The notes under the pieces: model-generated
Told to the model about the DNA's origin: nothing
Databases searched by the model: none
What the model saw: the letters and a program-made list of their open reading frames with translations, nothing else
Shown here: positions 50,841 through 64,000 of the stretch, in pieces
Position numbering within the stretch: the stretch's first letter is position 1
Layout of the letters: every line of letters starts with the position of its first letter
Translations under genes and position numbers: made by a program
Assembly (NCBI GenBank): GCA_025642065.1
Contig: JAODUP010000436.1
Span: forward strand, 1 to 64,000
Direction: 5' to 3'
Length of the DNA stretch: 64,000 nucleotides
Source: Paralvinella palmiformis
Lineage: Eukaryota > Annelida > Polychaeta > Terebellida > Alvinellidae

Positions 50841-52449
50841 CATTGCTCGAGGTTTGTATACACAATTTTCACTAAGATGTTTTAAACGAAGGAGATGTGA
50901 TATTTAATCTCCTTGTTCTACTTGTGAAATTACCGTAACCTGGTGTTTAGAAAATATGTTTGTTCAGGTGTGAAAGTGCCCGACATAATAAGAAAATAAA
51001 CTTGAAATACACTTCAAAGCAATTAGTCGAGACAATTAATATTAAGATATCTCATTGCTTTACAAACATAGTAACGCAGATTGATTTGTTTGTGTTAGGG
51101 GGGGCGATTTGTGTTTGTGAGAAACGTTTCCAGAGCTCTAGGGGACATTCTATTTATTTTAAGGTATATATTTCAACCTACTTGACTCGAGAGACCTTTA
51201 TGTTTAGTGTAAGCAGTGATGATACTATATTGAGAGTGTTCGAAATAACTCATCGGTTGAAGTATTTAAAACATTGTATTTGTTATTCTTGAAGCCATAT
51301 TGCCTGTTCTAGAAAACGACGTCAATAGAGCTACAGTGTCACTCATTTCGGTTGATTCTAATATATCTTCCTAACGTTTTTTGTTTAACCCTGTTGGTTC
51401 TAATGATGCCAGGGTATCAATCCAAAAGCCCGGGAATACCAGGGAATGGAAATCAATAATAAATATATGTAAATTAACATTTGCATGGCTTGTAATTAAG
51501 TATCGTTGCTGATAGTAAACGTACTTGATTAAATATGCTTTATTATCTAAATTATTATTAGTAGTAGTAGTAGTAGTAGCTAGAGCCCGTACTTCGCATA
51601 GAAATTCTTGGATATAGTTTAGGTTTGCTATTATCACTGGGAATTAATAATAACTCCGACGATATCATTTAAAATGCCAGTAAGACTCCATTAAAATCTT
51701 TTTTCACAATACACTACAGCAATTAGGCGTGGCGACAACTCTCAGCCACAAGAAGCGAATGGACTTTGTTGTGCTGACGAATGAGCCCGGTGACGAAAAG
51801 GCTTCTGTGGCCAATGCCTATAGAGCCTAACCGGAAACCCCAGCTCCACACCTCCATTACGAAGAGTTCAAAACATGTCTGCGTCCATGGAGCAATGCGC
51901 CGTTCTAAAAAATCTCTGACAGCTATATTTAACACTGTGGGTGAATGGCAGTCGGCTGAACATAGCTGCTTAACACAGCCAGATTCATGGAACATCGGTA
52001 AGTATAAATATGACAGCCAGCAGCGCCGAACATAAAAGACCTTTCCAGCAGCAAGATTGGACGCCGTTCAACGGGTCATGTGAATTATATTATTGATAAT
52101 CAGAAAGTACCAGGAAATTAAACTCTTTTGGGGGGCGCTGTTGTATTGGTGCATATTGACGCAGGGGTAATTGCGGTATTTTTATTGACGAGTATGTACA
52201 TTACACTGTTGTCAACGTGGTGTGCGTGACTGTTGCTAAGGAGCGACGTCTAGTATCGCCTGTTTTGGGGGGATTTTATGGAACTGCCAATACTATATAA
52301 ATATTTTTGGAGTGAGAGAAATCCTATAGTGGGAATAAATGGAAATAAATATATGTTTATTTTAACCTGTTTTGGTGGGGTGGGGGTGGGGTATTTGCTA
52401 GACGTAAATAATACAATATAAGATTCACATAATTAATTATCATCAAAAT

Positions 52450-52450
<1 letters not shown>
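50841..52450. other. No recognised gene; coding-like stretch near 51.7-52.0 kb
   Basis: Frames of 84 codons (+) and 90 codons (-) overlap at about 51,723-52,035 in a GC-richer patch. Neither matches a family I know. The rest is AT-rich. Confidence 0.35.
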
Positions 52451-52804
<354 letters not shown>

Positions 52805-53234
52805 TGAGTCAGTCAGTCACTCAGTCGGTGCACTATGATAATGTATTCATATATGAAACCCATCGATATCTCTGATAAATTCCCACAGCGACTGATAATT
52901 ATGCTGCAACACTAGCAATGCGAAGTCAGAAATGTCAACACATAAAACCAATTTTGTCCCAGGTCTATATTTAAAATCAATCAATTAATATCCCCACCCC
53001 GTAGATAAAGTATTATAAAGGATGAGACTATGTAATTCAAATCTGAATTTAATTATCAGTGGACGCCTCAATATTTGACTAGATCAGCGGAGGTTGGTTG
53101 ATTGATTGATTAATTTGTTTAGCCTTGGCACTGGTCACACCCATGGACATATAGTCGAGAAGCGACTCCCTAAGGAACCATCCCATAAACACATCTATGC
53201 CAGGGAATCGAACCTACAGTCAGAGCTCTAATCA

Positions 53235-54304
53235 CTATCTTATAATGATAATTATAATGTATAATTAACAAAGCGCCCTTACTAGCAGGAGCCATTCAAA
53301 GGCGCTGTACAAATAATATGTAATATAATAATACCCCAAATAATATGTCTGAATAAACCCTATAAGTGATTTAAAAAATAAAAATAAATTATCTGTGAAA
53401 GCGACCTTGACCAGGTTTGTTTTTAGAACAGACTTAAACTTTTCAAGGGACGACGCATTTCTAATATCTGCCGGCACCCTATTCCACAAAGTGGGGGCTG
53501 CAACACTAAACGCATAATCACCATATGACTTGAGCCGAGACACTCGTACCTGCAATAGTTTCTGACTGGATGACGCGAGTTTTCGGGGTGACTTTCTAAT
53601 GGACACCAGTTCAAACACGTGTCCTGGCACCAAAATCATTAATGGATTTATAAGTTATTAATAAAATCTTGGCACTATCTAACAGGTAGTCAATGTATAT
53701 TTTGAAGATTTGTGGTGATATGATCATATTTTCCAGTATTTGTCACAATGCGTGCTGCAGTATTCTGAATTCGCTGAAGGCGATTGATGTTATAATCAGA
53801 TATGCAGATATGTCTTATAATAGTTGAAACGAAGATCGGACGCTATGACCTGGCTTATTGCGTCAGTAACAAATAAGATAATTTCTTATCTGTTTTGGTT
53901 CGGTTTGGGCTTTATTTTGGCTTGGGTTTTTTTTTTGGTTTGTTTTTGCTTTGATTTGGTTTGTCTGCCTCCCTCACTATCTGACTGAGTGGCAGGCCGT
54001 TCACTCACCCACTCACCATTTAACTCACTCGCTCAGTTGTTAACAGTATCTTGTTAGTGTTGTTGTTCATTTAGTCGTCAAGGAAATCTGCACATATCAA
54101 GAAATGATGAAAAACAACAGCAGCAACAACGATAACAACAACAACAACAATAACAAAAATAACAACTAAACAACCAACTACTTTACCATACCAGCCAACC
54201 ATGTCTTCCAATCTAGAGAAAAGTACATTGCGGTCAACTGCATCAAATGCAGCAGCCAAGTCCAGAAGAACAAGTATTACTATATTACCTTGATCAATTA
54301 ACAT
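53235..54304 (-). mobile_element. L2/CR1-like LINE remnant (reverse transcriptase and ORF2 end)
   Basis: Minus-strand frames give reverse-transcriptase-like GNIVILVLLDLAAAFDAVDR (54,179-54,304), then after a CAA microsatellite and decayed sequence, the ORF2 C-terminal pattern YGDYAFSVAAPTLWNRVP with ASSLEKFKSVLKTNL (53,400-53,540). It ends with the agcgccc...ggcgctgtac tail also found near 18.0 and 19.2 kb. Frames are broken, so the element is dead. Confidence 0.8.
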
Positions 54305-54729
54305 TATAATATATATTTTAGTTGAACCAAGGATATTTCAATCGTTTGATAATTTTTATATACCGATTGTCGTGATTGTTCAATGTTGTTAATGAATAAA
54401 TATTGCTTAGTCGTGCATCAACTACTCTTTATATAATTTCAGACAAAAATGCTAAATTAAAAACAGGTCTGTAACATTTTAGAATATTGCAGTCCAAACT
54501 GTTTATTGTTTTATTAATGGTTTTACAAGGGCAGCTTTCGTGGATCCTGATATAAACTTTCAGGGAGTATGACTTATTAACTGTCTGCAATTGGGCTTAT
54601 CAAAATATCCAAACACTTTCACAAGCCGTGTAGGCATGGTATCAAATCCACAGAAAACATGACGATCTCCTCAGCAACTGACTGATATTAGTTTTTCTAA
54701 TAATGGACTTTTGGGAATCTTTTACCAAT

Positions 54730-55050
54730 CGGATAAACCATTTATTTACCATATATTTAGTCGGATAAACCATTTATTTACCATATATTTAGTCGGGTAA
54801 ACCATTTATTTACCATATATTTAGTCGGGTAAACCATTTATTTACCATATATTTAATCGGGTAACCATTTATTTACCATATATTTAGTCGGGTAAACCAT
54901 TTATTTACCATATATTTAGTCGGATAAACCATTTATTTACCATATATTTAGTCGGATAAACCATTTATTTACCATATATTTAGTCGGGAAAACCATTTAT
55001 TTACCATATATTTAGTCGGGTAAACCATTTATTTACCATATATTTAATAT
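54730..55050. repeat. 32-bp minisatellite, about 10 copies
   Basis: Unit taaaccatttatttaccata followed by tatttagtcggg, with a single 31-base copy (gggtaaccatt) near 54,855. Copies differ mainly at gggt / ggat. Confidence 0.95.
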
Positions 55051-55387
55051 CTTTTCACATAAGTTATTATTAAAACAATTGGCCTTTGTCTGAATTAATA
55101 TTTAGGAGAAGGATCTGATATATATGTAACGCATATGTAGTCCTTTGACTACCTTGTATGCCTTGTAGTACTCTTCGCATACTGAGCAAATTATTCTCAT
55201 TAAACACCATCCGCTCAAATTTAATAAATGATCCATATACCGCTGTTTGAGTTAAGGTTTAAAAACAATTGAATCGTCCAAAGCAAAGAAGAGGAATTTC
55301 TGCGGAAAGTATATTATGTAAAAACACTGCTAAAAAGTTCAAGTTCTGTTATATCTAATCTAGGTTTCACGATAAGTATTTACAATG

Positions 55388-55448
<61 letters not shown>

Positions 55449-55902
55449 TATCGAAATTAAAAACCTCGAAATATTTGTGGTTACTCCAAGTTACTCATAA
55501 TATCGATATGTTGAAAGGAATGAAGGAAGACCATATATTTAAGGTAAACACTGCTACTGTATATTTTAAATGTGTTCATTCTGTGTTAAATTAATTTATG
55601 TAATATGTATGAGCAATTTGTTAATATGTGCGTGAAGGCGTTTAATGAATGTATTACATATTCAACATTAAAATTATGATGTGGCTCAAGTAAACAAATT
55701 ATAATTACCCGAACTATGAATTTGCCCAACTCCTGTACTGGGTGCATATATGTAAATATGGTATAATATTTTCTTTGTCTCAGAATGGAAGCAGTTTTAT
55801 ATCCGACCGCTTATATCCAGAGAAACGGCCAGGCAGCACCAGCACACTGTCCTCTGGATAGCTGCAGATGAAGACCACTGCTCGCTTGGTGTCCTGGAAC
55901 GT
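55051..55902. other. Non-coding, AT run
   Basis: AT-dinucleotide run 55,389-55,444; otherwise nothing recognised. Confidence 0.55.
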
Positions 55903-56080
55903 GTGCGCGCTCTAGCGGTAGCGTGTTGGACCACAGATCACTACCACCTGAGTTCGAATCTCGGCGTGGGCATATCTGACGGTTGTTTCATCTTTGACTT
56001 CGCTTCATTACCTTTGGAGGTCGCTCGGACCTTTTAGCCTAGCATGTGCACAAAAGTGGCCGTAAAACAGCAATCATTAT
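55903..56080 (+). mobile_element. SINE family B copy
   Basis: gctctagcggtagcgtgttg head, gagttcgaatctcggcgtgg B-box, gggcatatctgacgg, cgcttcattacctttggagg, aagtggccgtaaaacagcaa end. The first bases of the head are altered. Confidence 0.87.
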
Positions 56081-57007
<927 letters not shown>

Positions 57008-57179
57008 ATTGATGTTTTACATGATTGTTGTGCACGTGGTAGGCTAAATGGGCCGAGCGACCTCTTAAGGTAATGAAGCGAAGTCAAAGAAGAAACACCC
57101 TTCAGATATGCCTACGCCGAGATTCGAACTCAGGTGGTAGTGACCTGTAATCCAACGCACTACCAGTTATACCACGGAG

Positions 57180-57184
<5 letters not shown>
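57008..57184 (-). mobile_element. SINE family B copy, minus strand
   Basis: ttgatgttttacatg, ggctaaatgggccgagcgac, gtaatgaagcgaagtcaaag, aaacacccttcagatatgcc, ccgagattcgaactcaggtg (B-box), taccacggagacaccc (head). Near full length, followed by CA/TA repeats to 57,250. Confidence 0.9.
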
Positions 57185-57253
<69 letters not shown>

Positions 57254-57635
57254 TTTATTATTGTAGTCTGTTTAACGAACATACTAGAATAAGGATACAT
57301 GAAACGTGGCTAATTATAATTATATTCCTACCAAGCTAATGGTGTAACCTGTATAAAGCCAATATCAGATATATTTACGCAAATTCGCCGAACTGGTTTT
57401 GCCTTATGCTACACTGTTAGAGACAGAAAATTATATCCAGGAATTGTAATTGGTGGGCAATTCCAATTTAGATGCCGGAATTGGAATTGCTTATTGATAA
57501 ATTTGGAATTAGAATTCAAGTTTGCTACAAAGACATTTATCCACAAATTAATTTACCATTTAATTTTTTAATTCAGAAGTATTTCTTCCATGGCAATTCT
57601 ACTTGGAATATAAACTACTCGCAGTAGGTATTCCA

Positions 57636-57671
57636 AGTAGGTACCCAGAGTAGGTACTCTGGGTACCTACT
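57636..57671. repeat. Perfect 17-bp palindrome with 2-base loop
   Basis: agtaggtacccagagta, gg, then tactctgggtacctact, its exact reverse complement. Shorter inverted matches (ggtattcca / tggaatagg) lie just outside. Confidence 0.95.
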
Positions 57672-58363
57672 CCAATCAGTGATTGGAATAGGTAAAAATC
57701 GAATTGGTATTGATAGAATTTGAATTGAAAAGGTTGATGTGTAATTGGAATTGACCAAATGATATTGATTGAAATTTGAAATGGAATTGACAAAATGGAA
57801 TTGACCCCATGTCTTGTTTGAGGTATGGGGCGTTTTGTTTTCCAGCTTTGGAATTTAGGGAATTGGCCCTATCTAGTGCGGTTCTTTAAGGTGAAGGGGA
57901 AATATTGAAAAGACCAATAACCAAAGACAGAAATTAAGTAGAAGGACACCACTTCGTGATTTAAAACGTTAATAGAAATTTTCGAACAAATTAAGATTTG
58001 CGAAAATAAGAAAAAAAGATTACTAGGTTCTAACATTTATTTATTTCGAAAATGCGAAACCCGTAGAAAGAGAAAAACTGTGTATTTGATACTGTTGCGA
58101 TAAATAGCATTGTTGATAGTTTAGTTATCAGCGTTCGTCGGTCATATAGGCTGGCTATTGCAGCGAGCCCACAAATATGAAATTGGTTTTAGTAATTCAT
58201 TGTTAGAAAAATTTCAAGGGGTAACAATTATAACAGCATCGTGATGCTTATAATTACGCAGGATTGACGATTTATTCCTGGAGTGCTTTTTTTCATCTTC
58301 TTCCAATCGTCCCCATCCACCCTGGGTTTCTCCTATATGAAGAAACAGGTTTCTTCCACTAAG

Positions 58364-58407
<44 letters not shown>

Positions 58408-59079
58408 GGTGTTTTACGGCCAGTTTTATGCTCATGTTAGGCTAAATGGGCCGTCTTCCACAAAGTGAAAGGAAGTTTAAGTACAATAACTTCCTAATAT
58501 TGCTTGAAATTTAAATGCTGACATGCACCCAATATAGTTACTAACATATTCCGAGTACAGTTTTGTTCATTATATCGCTTCGTGTCTGACCTCCCTGAGA
58601 CAAGCAGTTAGCTTCTGGCATAATTGTTGAATAATTCATAACTCTAGTGGATACATCTCGTGTGCCCAGAGCAGCTCAAAATGCACTGAAGTGGCTCATG
58701 TGTGTGTGTGTGTCTGTGTGTGTTTTAGCAATGTGTGTGTTTGTGTGTTCGCGTGTATATATATATATATATATATATATAACTGATAGATAAATAAACA
58801 AATTAGCCAGTTCTTATATTTCTCCGAAAGAAGCCAATTTCTGTGTTTTTTGCCAGTTCATTCCAATAGTTTAAATGCAGATATTGGTTTCAAAACGCTT
58901 GAATTAGCTAGGATTCATAAAATTGAAAATTTTGTTTAGAGAAGGAGGGTGACTTGAGTGAGTACTTGAACGACACAATGATTCATGAGGAATCCGGATA
59001 ATATGGAGTGTTCCATTATTCCAATAATAACTATATATAATGTGGATTTCAGGATGAATTAAAATGATATAATAATAAT
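57672..59079. other. Non-coding DNA
   Basis: ggaattg-rich sequence to about 57,830, GAT run 58,364-58,407 opening a family B fragment, and an AT run near 58,757-58,782. No gene found. Confidence 0.5.
58364..58453 (-). mobile_element. SINE family B 3' fragment, minus strand
   Basis: GAT repeats, then tggtgttttacggccagttt and taggctaaatgggcc. Only the 3' end is present, so the copy is 5'-truncated. Confidence 0.7.
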
Positions 59080-59390
59080 TGGCATTTATACAGCGCCCTA
59101 TTCAGCTATATAGCTGTTCTAAGGCGCTCTACAGTATTATTATCCCTGACTCAGACCTGTTCCAATCCAGCACATATCTCAACTCCCAATGGAGCATACA
59201 ACGCATGCTGCCATTATAGAAGCAAAGCGTTACTCAAGCACACACCTTTCACGTCCTGTCAGGTTATCATTTTTTATGGCTGAGTGAACCAGTCGCCACA
59301 TGACAGCCTCTAGTTTTGGGCTCGTGGGCTGCAGACCATACTAACCCATATGTAGACCCGGCGCTGTATATATACTGTGCAGCCATGAAA
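59075..59390 (-). mobile_element. LINE or SINE tail with GCGCC motif
   Basis: aataataattggcatttata, cagcgccctattc, taaggcgctctacagtatta: same general type as the L2-like tails but a different subfamily. The following 200 bases have the composition of a repeat body; the right boundary is a guess. Confidence 0.4.
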
Positions 59391-60068
59391 GGATCAAGTT
59401 CGTGATGATAAAGAATTCAGACAGGCATACAGACAATTAGAGAACACAAAACACGGTATTTTATTCACCATACGCTTGAATCCATCCACACATGCAATCT
59501 CCAGATTTAATTATACAATATTTTTATTTTTTTTAATTGTTGGACATACACTGGTACACGTTATTCCGAAAATGAGGGTTGTATAGAATATTTGGGTATG
59601 TGGAATAGACTGTCATCCAAATAGATATTAATTTATGTAGATTAATATTTCTGACAACCTCAATTATTCTATTAAGCAGATCTTTCCGGGATTTAGTGAC
59701 ATCACCACAGAATTATCTCCATGGCCCAGCTATTAATGCAGGCTACTGCAGGCTTCTAGCACAGGGGTTCAAATCTCAGCCTGACTGGAATTTCACGTAT
59801 TACTTCATCTCATAACATTTGGTTGGCTTACGGTATATTAAAGATCGCAGGAAAAGGTTTCCAAAATTAGTCAAAATGTCAGTGTTATTTATTAAAATCA
59901 ATTTCAATCAGATATATTTTTATTTGTTCTTAGAAATAAAGTAGCAGTGGCTTTAAAACTGGCTTCGGAATCTGACCCCATCTTTGACAAACATAGACCC
60001 CAAATACTCGCCATGGCCTTGTCTAACTTGTGTTACGTATTATGTATTGTCTTTGTTAAAAGTTTAAA

Positions 60069-60332
60069 ATGGTGGGTTGTGCCCCTTATAATTGTGTAAA
60101 TGGATCTACCAGTGGATGGAGCATGCATTCGTTCCCCAAAAAACGCAAGCTCTGCTGGAAACACTATGAGGAACAAATATTTGTTAGTTCACCGACTTTA
60201 GCATGGTCAGTTGGATATGGCATGAAGAGTGTCATGCTCACTGAAGATGCCATTCCAACCATATTTAGCAATCAGCGTGATGCTAAGCCCAAACGTATCA
60301 TCAATTTGATGGAGAAATTGAATAGAAAACGG
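60069..60332 (+). CDS. THAP-like zinc-finger start exon, finger incomplete
   Basis: Starts MVGCAPYNCVN, then GWSMHSFPKKRKLCW, the first half of a THAP DNA-binding domain (two of four zinc ligands), and later EDAIPTIF, the AVPTIF-type box that closes THAP domains. The Cys-x2-His ligand pair between them is not visible, and FPK to RK is short, so the finger is probably decayed or split. The frame runs to 60,437, but a strong donor gtatgt at 60,333 suggests an exon of 88 codons. Start context aaaATGg is good. THAP fingers occur in host regulators and P-element-type transposases; which one this is cannot be told. Confidence 0.5.
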
Positions 60333-60784
60333 GTATGTATACGTGATAATAGGATAATCTTGGGAGTAAACTATTGGACATTCACCAGTTCACACATTTC
60401 TGAACAAGTAAAATTTAACTTATTCGCACAAATATAAAAATTTACTTAGGCCTACTCAAAGCTTCTTACGGTTGTGTATTGTAGACAATGTTAAACTGTT
60501 ACAATAGTAGACGTTCAACTGAGGGTGGCACATTCCTCTATAGGTCACATATAGGCTCCAGTGGACCAACAAATATCCCTTTATTTAAATGAAGTTATGT
60601 GATAGGAAGAGGGAAACATTCGCATTCGGGCCCAGTGTGTTGACTTATTTATTGCTTTCTATTCGTTTTCAAGCGATATAAAACAAGATGATGCCATAAA
60701 ATAAGATAATAACTGAACATTGCATTGTCACGGCCTTCATTTGTGCCTTAATAGGCCGAAAATAGAGTTCAAAAAGGTACACAC

Positions 60785-61008
60785 CAATCTAACTCTTGTT
60801 GTGGATTGGGACCGGGTGTCGGCGGCACAGGTGGCTCCTCTGGGTCCACGTCTGCGCTTGCTGCAGCTAATTCTTCATAGTTGATACTGTCTGTGACCTT
60901 TTTCGCGAGTGGTTCAAATTTGTAGGGCCTGATATCCCGGAGAAGCTCAAAATTGTTGTCCGTCAACTGGAAATGACGCTTGTAAACAAAGCTATGGCAC
61001 AACTTCAT
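60785..61008 (-). CDS. Candidate exon with RPYKFEP motif, ends at Asp-Trp
   Basis: From ATG at 61,008 the frame reads MKLCHSFVYKRHFQ, later LRDIRPYKFEPLAKK, an acidic Pro-rich stretch (VDPEEPPVPPTPGP) and QQELDW before a donor gtgtgt. RPYxFEP followed by an acidic stretch and DWC is an arrangement I associate with invertebrate proteins carrying a P2X7-type intracellular zinc-binding domain (DWCxCG...). The continuation would lie further left on the minus strand; I did not find it. The frame reads through into CVPF and stops. Confidence 0.4.
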
Positions 61009-61077
61009 GTTTATCAAAGATCACGTCACACGATAATCCCTAGCGAGCGTAGTGCACACTAACAATGGAAAAATGAT

Positions 61078-61145
61078 AGGTAGTGGTTAGAATTGTTTTG
61101 AGTGTGGCAGTGCATCTGATAGAGAATAAAATAATTGTTTGCTGC
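61078..61145. repeat. Dispersed repeat shared with 2.35-2.41 kb
   Basis: gtgcatctgatagagaataa and aaataattgtttgctgcgtt recur at 2,351-2,413 with few changes (about 60 bases, same orientation). Confidence 0.7.
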
Positions 61146-61690
61146 GTTATATTTACTTTTCTTTTCCCGTTACCTTTAAGCCTACCAGTGTACACATAGT
61201 GACCCTAAAACATAAACATATTATGCGAGAAATGAACATTTCTATGGAAATACAAGGAAGATGACTTTTGTTTACGTAATTAATAACTCGTTGATATGCA
61301 GATATCGGTTTTAAACACAGGTTAGGTCTTTGACGTCTCTGTTGACCACGACACCTGTTTATCACACAAATAATAAAAGATAATATAACTTTTTTGTTGT
61401 TGTTTGCTAAATGTTCTGTTATTTTCACTTAACTTATTCAGCTGGTTACACCTGTGCTTAGTAATAAAGGGATTGCTGTCACACTTTTCTGTAGTGTTTC
61501 ATCTTCCGTGCACATTATGCGTTGACTATGTGTAACGGTGTATGCGTTTATAGGTTCGAACGCGCACAGTTGTTCACTGCTAAGTAGGCGTCATATTGTA
61601 TTAAATGCACAAATGCAAATATCTAGCATGATTCAATTGGTTCTTCTATATTGACCATAAGTTGGTTAGTTTTGACAGCTGGACCGAAGA
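61146..61690. other. No recognised feature
   Basis: AT-rich DNA without a coding frame, repeat or RNA gene that I can identify. Confidence 0.5.
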
Positions 61691-62010
61691 GACAACAACA
61701 ACAATAATAATAATAATAATTACAAAATTTCTATTGCGCCAATATCCTCCTAAAGAATCGAGTTCAGTTGCGCACCTAGTACAGGGGTTGGGCAAACTCA
61801 TAGTCCAGGTACAATGCAAATTTTATCAACAACTGATCAGATGGGGTGGAGACTTAGGATGGATAAGCAAGTCTGAAAAGGTGAGTTTTCAAATAGTGAC
61901 GGAAAGAAACTATCCAATTTGATGACTTACATGTTCAGGGAGTGAATTCCAAAGACTAAAAAAGCACCACTGCATAGCGCGTTGTGACACAATGTCTTTG
62001 TCTTTTAAAT
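61690..62010 (-). mobile_element. L2/CR1-like LINE ORF2 end, degraded
   Basis: An AAT run and ttctattgcgccaatatcct at the 3' end. The minus strand reads LWNSLPEHV near 61,935-61,965, the ORF2 C-terminal pattern, with stops after it. 5'-truncated. Confidence 0.6.
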
Positions 62011-64000
62011 GTCCGTACTAAGATAAAATATATTCCACCTGTCCAGATGTTAATGAAGGGGTAGACTACATCGGATACTTGAACTATTACACCAGCTTAA
62101 ATGGAAAGAAGCATTATGATTGTTTTAGATATTGTAAATGAAGCGTTATGACTAAGAACAGCTATGACGGCTTCAACTCTGCATAAGTTGTCTCATAGAA
62201 AATAAATAACCTTCGCTCATATCATTCGTATTAAAATAGACACAGCTATGACAGTGGTAAGTGATCGGGGTATTATTATGTTTGGTGAGCTGTACGCTAT
62301 TTGGGGGATAACATACGCGCGCGCGCGTGCACACGTAGGCACGCACGCACGCACGTAACCTAAATTGTCACTTCTCATATAGTATTTGGGTGTGCTTTTA
62401 ATTAATTTATTTTATATTATTTTAATAATTTGAATGGTGCTTAATTAGTACGTAACTATATTCATTCTCCTGATAATCATAGTATATTTTACAGCAACGG
62501 GTCGATTTTTCCCCCTGTGAATCTCTTGGAAATTGGACTTATCAATATTAATTTGATCCAAACACCGCTCTCTGGCTACTTTCAGTATTATTTTAACTAT
62601 TATATGATTATGTTCTTCTTTTGATTACAAAATATTGAACACCTGAAACAATTTTAAATTTCATTGCATCTTATAAACCTACAATTCTATCTATTGTAAA
62701 CTGATACACATAATATATGTTGCTGATTCTGAGCATCATATGATCATAATTATAATATCTATACTTAATGCTACGTTAAAATGAATTGTTAGCATAATGC
62801 CTTTTCTGAATTGTCTTCTTAATCGTAATACAAAGGGTTATTACAACCTATTGTCTTCGGGTAATTACCTTTCTGGTTACACTAAGGTGTACAATTAGTG
62901 AATTACGCCTAAACCTTCGCTGATTGCAATTCATTACCAGTCGCCAGTCATTATTTATCATGCGCCCCGATTGGAGCGTAACTTAATGCACGACGCTGAT
63001 TGGCTGATTGAATTCAGTCGGTCTCTAGGCGTCTAATACTTCAAGAGGCTTCAAATAAACTTCTCTCCTTATTATGTAGTTTGCAAATTGTGAAGTGGCA
63101 TTTGAGTTAAGAGAATGCCAACAAAAAGAATCAATTCAGTTCTTTGTTTCGACAACAACAAGAACAATAGCTGAATGCAAATGCTAATTAAGTGTTGTCA
63201 CCAAGAATCACGAAACCGGGCAGTCTAGTAAAAGAATGTGACAAAGTTAGAACGGGCGCTTAGACAAGTGGAAGTAAGGATATTACGTGTTCTTGTTGGC
63301 TGTTAAGCGGAATTACCCATTTCCTCGTACATATATAAGAGTAATGTGCATCCAGAAGGATAATGTTGATAACATAGATGGAGCTTATTGGTATGTATGT
63401 GTATAGGGCACGTTATATGTGTGTTTATTTCGTTTAGAAAGCAAGCCTATGGATTTTGTAATGTGGGTGTTTCTTCTCTATTTTCGCTCGCCTCTGAACA
63501 AAAGTGAACGGATTGCTTGTCAGTTGTCTCACATACATACACACCACTCGAGTTTACGTCTGTGTATCTCATTACTGGCCGTTGTTATGCGCGTGTATAA
63601 TCCGCGATATGTTAAATGATGGTAAAGTATTTTCGATTAGCTATTTTTGTATTAGGGCAGGCCTAGATATATTATATGCTCTGGACTGGTTTTAATTTGT
63701 TTTAACTCTAACTTAAGAAGTTAAGTCCGGGTTAGATCTAATCTAAGACTAGGTAAGGATAATGTGACATCATCAGACATGTCATTTGGCATGTGATTGT
63801 GAATTTCAGTGTCAAGCATGCCTTTAATATGGTTGATATGTCACTTATTTGGTGTAATGATCGTTATTTGTTGAAGATCGAATTACATCTTCAAACTTCA
63901 TACGGTCTTGGTGATTGAGTTTTTGTTAGCTAGTTACACGGCCACGGTAGGTTGTTTACCATCATTGTTTACTCACATGCCGTACTCGTGTTTACTCGGT
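62011..64000. other. No recognised gene
   Basis: A cgcg/ca/cgca alternating-purine-pyrimidine tract at 62,318-62,357. Around 62,960-63,010 are two ATTGG (inverted CCAAT) boxes, and TATATAAG lies near 63,331. No coding frame could be supported. Confidence 0.4.

Overview
This is a stretch of animal nuclear DNA that is AT-rich, intron-rich and full of simple repeats. The one large gene that can be rebuilt with confidence is a chitin synthase with a myosin motor fused to its N-terminus. That fusion is known from molluscs and some other lophotrochozoans such as brachiopods. The window is therefore most likely molluscan, perhaps gastropod; I cannot name the species.

Layout. Positions 1 to about 1,015 hold the 3' end of a broken non-LTR retrotransposon (RNase H and a C2HC-like tail). 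From about 1 kb to 21.3 kb I see no host gene with support, only tRNA-derived SINEs of at least two families, microsatellites, LINE tails, a 174-bp inverted-repeat element and decayed tandem repeats. From 21,341 to 48,233 (+) lies the myosin-chitin synthase in 29 coding exons. All splice phases agree, and the exons sum to 7,269 nt (2,422 residues plus stop). Its introns hold SINEs, a 779-bp foldback transposon flanked by TA, long compound microsatellites and an unexplained 213-codon antisense reading frame. From 48.2 to 60 kb there is 3' flank, a 17-bp and a 32-bp tandem array, a decayed L2/CR1-like LINE (53.2-54.3 kb, minus strand) and more SINEs. At 60.0-61.0 kb two exon-like frames face each other: a THAP-type zinc-finger start (+), and a short exon (-) with a PYKFEP motif that ends at Asp-Trp before a splice donor. 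The last 3 kb holds another L2-like fragment and nothing else I recognise.

How the parts fit. The main gene encodes one membrane protein: a motor head (P-loop, switch I, switch II, one IQ motif), a charged linker, an N-terminal membrane block, the family-2 glycosyltransferase core (CATMWHET, KRWSQ, LDGD, EDRW, QRRRW), a five-helix membrane block, the SWGTRE motif, a short coiled coil, two further membrane helices and a long charged tail. In molluscs this protein is thought to couple chitin extrusion at the epithelial surface to the actin cytoskeleton during shell formation. SINE family A shares its 3' tail with the RNase H LINE at the left edge, and a 5'-truncated copy of that same tail sits at 16.4 kb. 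This suggests the LINE machinery mobilises the SINE. One family A copy, in intron 17, still has perfect 14-bp target-site duplications.
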